Origin: Deroplatys truncata
Lineage: Eukaryota; Arthropoda; Insecta; Mantodea; Mantidae
Direction: 5' to 3'
Length of the DNA stretch: 64,000 bases
Assembly (NCBI GenBank): GCA_030765065.1
Contig: CM060979.1
Coordinates: 13,607,001 to 13,671,000, forward strand
Shown: positions 56,914 to 64,000 of the stretch, piece by piece
Numbering within the stretch: position 1 is the stretch's first letter
Layout of the letters: the number at the start of each line of letters is the position of its first letter
Position numbers and translations under genes: made by a program
The notes under the pieces: generated by a model
What the model saw: only the letters and a program-made list of their open reading frames with translations
Told to the model about the DNA's origin: nothing
Databases searched by the model: none

Positions 56914-57743
56914 TGAGGCAGTATTTTATATCACAATACTGTGAATGCCAGAGTGATTGTAGTGTAAATTAACATTATTGTATGACAATGATTTGAGATG
57001 TTTGTTAATTATAAGCATTGTTAGGAAATAAGTTTACACAGCCTCACTGAAACTGACCATAGGAGCGGGTAACAATGAGCGAGGGGGTGAGTTGTTTATC
57101 AATTATAAGAGAAACAAATGACGTCAGAGTAGCGCAATTTTCTTTAGAAATGGAGGGAATATCTTCCGTAGAGCATGTGTGTTCGTAATTTTGATTGGAT
57201 ATAAAAATAGACGCTAATGTTGGCGCGCTTTATTAACCAATAGCAGCTCCATTATAATCTTTAGGCATATCGGGGTGAGGGAGTATAAATGCTAAAGCCA
57301 GAGACAAATATCGCCCAGTTCAACAGAATCATTCTCGAGTTACACGTCGCCCAGTTCAACAGAATCATTCACGGGTTACACGTCGCGCAATTCTACAGAA
57401 TCTCTCGCGTCGTAAAGCTAGTTACAAAAATGTGAAATACTCGAATTAATAATGTGCGGCAAATAAGTGATTATGGTTACATTCGAAAATATAAGTTTCA
57501 GTCGGGCGTGTATCAAGAGTAATTATGTGAAATTAATACTGTGTGACGGCAATAAAGGTAAAAACAAATTCTTTTATCAGTGTTATCTTTTAGTAAGAAC
57601 TCCTTTCCGTTTACACACCCTGTTAAAGAGATTTGCTCGACTGAGTAATAATAGCTAGCCGGAGGACAAAGAACCCAAAATTAAAAATAGTAAAACAATA
57701 ACAGGCGCTCAGCAAATAAGATAACACGAACGAAACCGCGACA
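56914..57743 (+). mobile_element. solo LTR A6, 4-bp TSD TTTT
   Basis: An 830-bp LTR, TGAGGCAGTATTTTATATC to CCGCGACA, with TTTT on both sides (low-complexity, so weaker evidence than in A2, A3 and A5). TATA box at 57284-57290, CCAAT near 57237, two 36-bp 'cagttcaacagaatcattc' units at about 57315-57385 and AATAAA at 57551-57556. Close to A2 in sequence. Inverted relative to A5, about 1 kb away. Confidence 0.88.
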
Positions 57744-57940
57744 TTTTAAATACGGATATTTCATTATTTATTTGGTGATTGGATCCCAGTGGATTGCTGC
57801 TTTGAAGGTGTTAAAAGGTAAGAGAGCTGCGCGCGCCGCCGAGTAAGATCCCTGAAATATAATGGATGCCGTAATCAGTATATTATAGTGTGGTCGACTA
57901 AAAAAATATCATATTGGTTCAAGTTACCTATGATTATTTT

Positions 57941-58367
57941 ATCGACCGGGATGGCTCAGTACGTCTGGGGCCTGCATTCAGGAGGTCATGGATTCGATTC
58001 CCGTGGCCGGCCTTCCTGACTCATGGGTTTTTCGGGGGTTTTCCCGAATCGCCAGACGAATACCGAGAAGGATCATTCCCGTCCATTTTCATTTCACTTC
58101 ACCCTTCATTTGCTTGGTCTCTTTCAGGATTGCAGTGTCGGCGGGAGGTCTCGGCGTGTGCATGGCAAGGGAAAGGTATACTCTAAGGAAATCAGCCAGC
58201 ACCCGAGGAGTTTAAATCTGTAAATGGTAGGGACCTGCCCTCTGCCTGCGCCCTGTCTCCTCTCCTCATCCATCCCTCCCTCCCTCCCGGGTGCGCCCCA
58301 TCAGGGGCATAGCCACAAAAGATGTGCATAGATCGAGGTGTTACGTCCCCTCCGCTTCTAGTCCAAT
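57941..58367 (+). mobile_element. full-length tRNA-derived SINE, family S5
   Basis: Flanked by the 14-bp duplication CCTATGATTATTTT at 57927-57940 and 58368-58381. Head: 'gaccgggatggctcagtacg' (box A) and 'ggattcgattcccgtggcc' (box B). The body has 'gggtttttcgggggttttcc' and 'ccattttcatttcacttcac', followed by a pyrimidine-rich part with 'ccatccctccctccctccc'. The body block also appears in S3 at 22120-22165. Confidence 0.92.
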
Positions 58368-58381
58368 CCTATGATTATTTT

Positions 58382-58829
58382 CAGACATTGATTTTATTGA
58401 TATATTTAGTATTAAAAGCGCAGCATGATTTATTTCAATCCTTACCCCGAGTCAAAAGGAAAAAGGGACACTGGCAACCAGGTACCCGATTGGAATACCG
58501 AGAATACTTCACTAAGATGGGACTTCCTGAACGCGCCTGTGAATCATATCATGCACGAGCTCTAACTGGGGAAAGAGGACGCGGGTCCACATGACGTGAC
58601 TCGCCGGCAGGTGCGCGAAGTAGCAGTCATTACAGCTGCAAGGAAGGTCACGCACCACTTACAAGCTACGTCATTGTTCTGATACATCTTAATCACCATA
58701 TCCGATCATCCACCATCAAACGCTCTCCGGACGATACAGAGAATCATTTATTATATGCGGCGACTGCGGGAACTATCGTGTTAGAACCAACCTCATGTTG
58801 CATTCTTTACCAACTGTAGTGTATATTTA
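58382..58829. other. unrecognised sequence
   Basis: A patch at 58440-58620 is less AT-rich, but no motif or family was recognised. Confidence 0.35.
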
Positions 58830-59187
58830 TATAGCTTGTACAAATTGTTAATAGAGATAAACCTTTACACAAATAGTTAAAATACAGATATTGTTGTAGG
58901 TGCAAGGGGGATAGAGGAAATCCAATAATACGTGGTTACTGCTTTGAAATTCCATACTCCTTCCACGACATCGCGAGAAACAACTGAATAACGACAGAAC
59001 AAAAATGATAAAAGTATTGAAGAACGTCAAACCAATAATAATGGATATCTCGAAAATGGCTGATGCTACAAAAATCTTTTAAATAAATTATGGCTTTTAA
59101 AGAGATTACTTTTTTTTTGGCAGCAAGTTTGTCAATCTATTGTGGTTATACAAAATGATATAAAAATCCATCCGAATCAGCAGATTT
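58830..59187 (-). repeat. M2 fragment
   Basis: 'taatagagataaacctttac', 'ctccttccacgacatcgcga', 'aataatggatatctcgaaaa' and 'gctgatgctacaaaaatc' follow M2 minus-strand order. The copy stops where the plus-strand copy begins. Confidence 0.65.
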
Positions 59188-59189
59188 CC

Positions 59190-59957
59190 ATTCAACCCAA
59201 AAATTCGATACCATTTCACCGGAAATGCACGTTTTGAATCCCCTGAATAAAAAAAACATTTTTAGAAAAACAACCGTACGTGCGTGCGTGCACAGTATAA
59301 CTCGAAAAATAAAAGTCGGATAAATACCAAGCATGATATTTAGGTTTAGTATCTTCCAGAGATGCGACACGAAGGTTTTCAAGAAAATCCCCCACCCCAG
59401 ATTACCCTTTAGATGAAACATTTTTCGAAAATTTTAATTTTCTCAAAAATGACTAACGATTTTGATTAAAATATCATATGTTTAAGACAATTTCATGGCA
59501 AATGAAATTTATATCTTAAATTTTCTGGCAATGTCCCCAAAAGTCCTCTTCATTCTGAATGACTCGCCTAACTGGTAAACTGTAAGAGATAGACAAAAGT
59601 TTACGACACAAAAAAGTGTAGATTTCGTTAAAACACACACAGTTTGTGTCAAATTTTTTTTGTCAACTGAACCATTTCCGAGATATTCCTTGTTATTTGT
59701 TTGAATTTTCCAATACTTATACTTTTTCTCAAATGGGAATTCGTTATTCGTTTTTCTTATGTCCTGGACATGCAAAGAGAATGGAATACACCACATAGCA
59801 ACCAGCTCTTAAAACATTTGACTATCGCTTAAAGCCTACCATATTTCCCTTGTACCTGGAAATGTTTATCTCGATTAACGTGAAGTAGATGGAGAATAAC
59901 AGTTTGTAAAAATAGTTTATACAAGAGTAGAGAAAGTCATGTAGGTGTAACACTAGA
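59190..59957 (+). repeat. M1 repeat, left end truncated
   Basis: Begins inside the element at 'attcaacccaaaaattcgat' and runs to 'gtgtaacactaga'. The microsatellite position holds 'gtacgtgcgtgcgtgcacag'. M1 blocks are otherwise in order. Confidence 0.75.
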
Positions 59958-60136
59958 TTTGTTAGTTATGCTGTTTACCAACACACACACTCACACGGAG
60001 CTTTCTAAAAGATTATTTGTTCTTGGATTCAGGGGACCTCAAAACGTGTACTTCAGATGAAGTTTCGATCGGATTATTGGCTGCAATGAAATACTTCCTC
60101 TTACTATGTGCATATCGACGAGATAGAGAAAGTAAA
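59958..60136 (-). repeat. M2 terminal fragment
   Basis: 'gttatgctgtttaccaaca', 'aggggacctcaaaacgtgta' and the terminal 'gagatagagaaagtaaaa' give the last 180 bases of an M2 minus-strand copy. Confidence 0.7.
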
Positions 60137-60459
60137 AATTGCAGCATTGCAGCTCTTATGTATTGCAACGGACCCCTTTATAATAAACGGTTGTTGGACT
60201 CTCAGCGGGCACGTGCATGGACAGCAGTGTGGGTGATAATGTGATTGCTACTGACGCTCATGAATCACTCGTCACACCCCACGTACTCCTCCAATGGCAT
60301 AAAGGAGTCCGTCATTTCGTGACCATGTAAGTACCAGAGTCACTGTATTTAAGAGAGTACCACCACGTGAACGCTGACCGCCATTTTCCTCCAACAAGCT
60401 GAGTGGATAACAGGAAGGAATCAAGAAATACTTTGTTGTACAGTTTTTGCGCAGACTTG
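60137..60459. other. unrecognised sequence
   Basis: Nothing was identified before LTR B2. Confidence 0.35.
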
Positions 60460-60463
60460 GCAT

Positions 60464-61429
60464 TGAGGCAGTATTTTTAACACTTACATGATTTCAGTCT
60501 AATTATATAATATAAAATATAATAACAGCCCGCCTTAAAGCAATATGTGTATGTAATAATATATAAAAAGTGTAGGTATATTACAGTCATTGTATATATT
60601 AATATTATTGTAAACCCATTCAATAATGTTATGTGAATGTATTACGCAATTTAATAATGTAGGAGCTGTGAGAATAATAGGTTAGAAGTTGCTAACAATG
60701 AGGTAACCTTGAGGCAATAATGAGTTTGAAAGTTTAACAATACTACTTGTAATTCTTGGAAGCAATAATGTAATTTTAGCGACAGTTTACAAAAATAGCC
60801 AATCAACAACCAGAAAAAGCTTTAGTTAAATGAAGATATTCTATTGGATTAGGAATAGCCAATCAGAGACTTGATATACAGAAATTTACAAGTTTAGGCG
60901 GTTGAAATCGATTCAGTTGGTTGCAGACACTGTTCCTAACCGGACGCGAGACACGTCCTCGAGAAGTATAATACGTATTCGTGCGAGACGAAAATGGTTT
61001 ACGTGTTAAAAAGTAGAAGTAATTAATAAAAGAATCTCACAGCTCTCTATATCAGTGAAGTGTTATTTAAATCGTGTCAAGCATTAATAAAAGGAGTGAA
61101 GTAAAATTATAATCTGTGTAAGCCTACATTCTTACCCTGCCAAGACATCCATGCCTCTAAAATAAATACTGACGCAGCCGAGGCAAACAAATATTAAATA
61201 TTTAAAGAAACAGTCAAAATTACAAAATTAATATTTTTTTAAAACTTGGGGCGAAGGTTACCGGAAACTGTTTATTATACGTGCGATTGCAACTACTACA
61301 AGTCCGGCTCCCCAACAGTTGAAATATAATACAACTCCTTCAATATAATTGACGCCCAAGGCGTGGTGCAGAAAATAACAAACAATCTTCAAATTGGTGT
61401 CCATACACGGAGCTAATAAAGAAACTTCA
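60464..61429 (+). mobile_element. solo LTR B2, 4-bp TSD GCAT
   Basis: A 966-bp LTR from TGAGGCAGTATTTTTAACAC to ...GAAACTTCA, with GCAT at 60460-60463 and 61430-61433. Blocks shared with B1: 'aacagcccgcctt', 'aggtaaccttgagg', 'agaaaaagctttagttaaat', 'gtgtaagcctacattctt' and 'acgcagccgaggcaaacaa'. Three primer-site-like units lie in its last 135 bp. No internal region. Confidence 0.88.
61296..61413 (+). promoter_or_regulatory. three primer-binding-site-like units in LTR B2
   Basis: Units read 'agtccggctccccaacag' (about 61300), 'aattgacgcccaaggcgtgg' (61347) and 'aattggtgtccatacacgg' (61392). The last is preceded by CTTCA, and the LTR ends with CTTCA at 61425-61429. Confidence 0.6.
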
Positions 61430-61644
61430 GCATTGAGATCATTTCTTTATTGTTTAGAAATAGCAGCGTGAACCTACAGAACAGCGCAGTTTGGAGGTAA
61501 TGCTCGGAAAATGTAATGTAATTAATATTAATCGTGCTGAGAAGAAGTGCGAATTTCAAATGCGAGTGTAAGTCCATGTTTCCGCGAACCGATTGGATTC
61601 GGGCGTCTCAAACAGAAGACGGGCTGTGGGAATGTGTTCACTTA

Positions 61645-62571
61645 CGAGGGCCATTCAAAAAGTTTTGCAACTGTCATCTTAAAGTCCAAACGATGGAATT
61701 CAAAAACTTATCCTCTCAATCCTTCAAAGTACTGTCCATCTCTGTCCACACACAGTTGTAACCACTTGTCAAAAGCGCTACGATACTCAGACTGAGGTAT
61801 TGCCAACAGAGCTGAATTTATAAGCCTGAACTCGTTTAAAAGGCTTTCCAGCAATGCAAGATTTCACTCGAGGAAACAGCCAGGAGTCGCGCGGCGCAAG
61901 GTCAGACTGTAGGGTGGATGGTCAAGCAGCTGGAATTTAGCAGCTTCCAGTTTTCTCAAATTTGTCGCTGTTCTGCGAGGAGACGCATTGTCATGCAAAA
62001 ACAACAGCCTTGCAGTTTTTGTCTTTGGACGCCGCCGTCTCAGTTCTTCAAATAAACGTTTCAAAACATAAGAGACATAGTATTCTCCAGTCACTATCAT
62101 TCCTTCTGGCATGCAGTAAACCACTAATGGTCCTTCATAGTTGAACACTGTGAACATTCGCTTCCGAGAACGAAAATGTCGAAGAACGACTGGTCTTGGA
62201 CGATTCTCATTTACCCAGACACAACACCGAGCTTTATTTGGTGTGGTGGTATAATAAAACCAACTTCCCTCACCAGATACATCTGTCAAATGTTTAGAAC
62301 CATTAGGCGGAAACGTGCTCAGCAGTTTCCTTGCACATTCCTTTCTCCTCCTCTCTTCATTGGTTAGAGAATGCGCAACCATTCTGCACAGATTTTTAGT
62401 GTTCATGGGCTCACTCTTTGAACTGTTCTTTCGTTCACAGCTTCCCGAGGCCGACCAGAACGAGGATTGTTTTTCAAAGTCTCGCCCTTCTTCAATTGAT
62501 CGAATCCATCTTGCTATGGTATCGAAAATGTAGAATCCAATGCTCTCCTTAGAAATATTATGATTTTTCAC
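61645..62571 (-). mobile_element. mariner relic, DD41D-like, one TIR left
   Basis: The 3' TIR lies at low coordinates: TA at 61643-61644, then CGAGGGCCATTCAAAAAG. The opposite TIR could not be found after 62571, so the element is truncated or decayed on that side. The transposase remnant fills the rest. Confidence 0.75.
61690..62571 (-). pseudogene. mariner transposase, decayed, DD41D-like
   Basis: A 235-codon frame (62571-61864) holds 'RWIRSIEEGRDFEKQ' (helix-turn-helix region), 'SGEGSWFYYT' where GDESW is expected, so the first catalytic Asp is lost; 'LLFLHDNAS' with the second Asp kept; and 'HPPYSLTLR' where PYSPDLAP is expected, so the third Asp is lost. In another frame the C-terminal 'SEYRSAFDKWLQLCVDRDGQ' follows (about 61810-61745). 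The long Asp-to-Asp spacing and the 'GHPPYSPDL'-like context fit DD41D mariners better than DD34D. Confidence 0.8.
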
Positions 62572-62599
62572 CAGCTATTGTCACAGGACTAAACTCAAC

Positions 62600-63573
62600 G
62601 GACTGTACAACTGAGTATTAAAGTTTAAACTCGCACTTATGCGTATTTTGGTAGCTTAAGGTCAATTGTTGCAGCCGTATTAGTTACATTTTTGTAACCA
62701 TTATTGTCCAACAATGGATAGGCTCTTTACCAAACTTTAATGCCCCTCACATCCATCGACTTCCAATAAATAAAATGCATGACCTACTCATATTCCATTT
62801 GAATTAATGACTTCTATAATATAGTAGCACAGTGACAACCATTCCGGACTAAAACATTCAACAATTTTGTTCTAAGATACTGATCTATATTTATTCTAAA
62901 AGCTCTGAAATTATGTTTCACGGTAACTTAGGGAAAAATAATGTGTGTATTTTAAGTGGTACTGTTAAAATAGGAATGTACTAGTGGTATTTACTTTCTC
63001 TTAAGCGTTTATGACAGAAAAGAACATTTCAGGACCACAAACTCAGTTTTAATTACTTTTTTCATGACTTGGCTGACTAATTTCATGACCAGCAGGTACG
63101 GTGTTTTTGAAGAACCACACATTTCAATTGATGAAGTTCTGTTGGTTTAACATTTAAAAATTCCAGACAATTTATTTGCATTTCAAATTATCAATATTGT
63201 TTGTAATAAGAGCGGTTTAATCTTTAAATATTATCAAAGAATATAAAACTTTGAGATACATACCTACCTAACCTAAAATGCAGCAATACAAGTAGGTTCT
63301 GTTGCTTAACACAGGTTTACTTAGCACCTACAAGCTGTTACATTATTTAACTGGTTTGAAACCGAAGTTTCAATGCTGTCCATCTATGGCATTATCCAAC
63401 ATCCAATTGCAGAAATTAACACTATTCACATTATTGCGTGGTTGCAATTCCAGACTTAACAGCTCTTACAGGGTTTTAATTTTAAACGTTTAGTGGCATT
63501 CTAAGCCCAGGTATACGAAATGCCCGATTCCTTTCTCAGAGTTTTTTTTCTGAGACTTCCTTCTAATTTTTTT
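62600..63573. other. unrecognised sequence
   Basis: No family blocks or protein motifs were recognised over about 970 bp. The part around 63000-63560 is AT-rich with short frames only. Confidence 0.4.
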
Positions 63574-64000
63574 ACTTTCTTTACCAGTATCTAGTAGGTG
63601 GATAAGGCACTGCATTCCACCCAAAAATTCAATACTGAGATTTCACCGGAAATACACGTTTTGAATGAATCCAAAAAAGTATTTTTAGAAGTAGGTCAGT
63701 GTGTGTGTGTGTGTGTGTGTGGACAGCGTAACTCAAAAACAAAAAACCACACAAACACCAAGATTTTTAGAAAATCTTCCACTCCAAACTACCTTAAATG
63801 CAACATTTTTCAAAATATTTAATTTTATAAAAAATTGCTAACAATCTTCATTAAAATTATTTCATGACAAATGAAATGTATATCTTAAATTTTCTGAGAA
63901 TAGCTTGTGAAGTCTCTTTCATTCGGAGGAAATTTAGTACAGTCTTTTTTTAACTGGTAAACGTTAAGCGATAGACCAAAGCGCACCACACAAAAAATGT
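63574..64000 (+). repeat. M repeat, cut by the window end
   Basis: Starts ACTTTCTTTACCAG after a T run, with 'ttccacccaaaaattcaata', GT tract 63699-63721, 'ggacagcgtaactcaaaaac' and 'ggtaaacgttaagcgataga'. The copy continues beyond 64000. Confidence 0.85.

Noticed and set aside
61534..61795. Overlapping plus-strand frames at the mariner 3' end as coding sequence
   Set aside because: They lie antisense to the mariner C-terminus and across its TIR.

Overview
This window reads as intergenic or intronic DNA of a large, AT-rich arthropod genome, most probably an insect. The evidence is insect-type Tc1/mariner transposases, tRNA-headed SINEs, fragments of non-LTR reverse transcriptase, solo LTRs and many CA/GT tracts. 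I found no host protein-coding gene, rRNA or functional tRNA that I can support. The species cannot be named from the sequence.

The dominant component is a superfamily of non-coding interspersed repeats, called here M1, M2 and M3. They are about 0.8-1.3 kb, begin ACTTTCTCTAC, end in a GTAGAGAAAGT block plus a short tail, and often carry a CA/GT tract at one fixed internal place. M1 copies are well preserved. M2 and M3 are older and serve as landing ground for almost everything else. M copies and fragments cover much of 3.0-7.0, 7.6-10.7, 12.6-16.9, 18.4-22.0, 24.0-24.8, 26.2-29.5, 33.6-34.5, 35.3-45.9, 49.1-53.1, 54.1-56.4, 58.8-60.1 and 63.5-64.0 kb.

Eight LTRs of two related families lie among them without any internal coding region: A1-A6 and B1-B2. 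Seven have identical 4-bp flanking duplications and the eighth (A4) a 3-of-4 match, which fits the Ty3/Gypsy group. Four of the eight carry one to three copies of a motif that looks like the tRNA primer-binding site and leader INSIDE the LTR. In each of those four the target-site duplication falls after the last copy. This is the most unusual observation in the window.

DNA transposons are: a nearly intact Tc1-like element with one premature stop (31753-32982); a decayed mariner inserted into an M repeat (12948-14158); a mariner foldback made of two 3' halves, itself split by a non-LTR retrotransposon (19895-21767); a second foldback from a DUF4817-type transposase (25233-26062); a long-TIR deletion derivative of a DUF4817-type element (27685-28174); and a DD41D-like mariner relic (61645-62571). 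A 245-bp nearly perfect inverted repeat of unknown origin lies at 22838-23648.

Non-LTR retrotransposon pieces lie at 20003-21168, 30537-31250, 34605-35365 and 44880-45455. Five SINE types (S1-S5) have tRNA-like heads or related bodies; S3 at 47641-48087 and S5 at 57941-58367 have exact 11-bp and 14-bp target duplications. The remaining stretches (chiefly 1-3000, 3136-4940, 8445-9850, 10667-11520, 46700-47560, 48270-49145, 62600-63570) show nothing I can identify.
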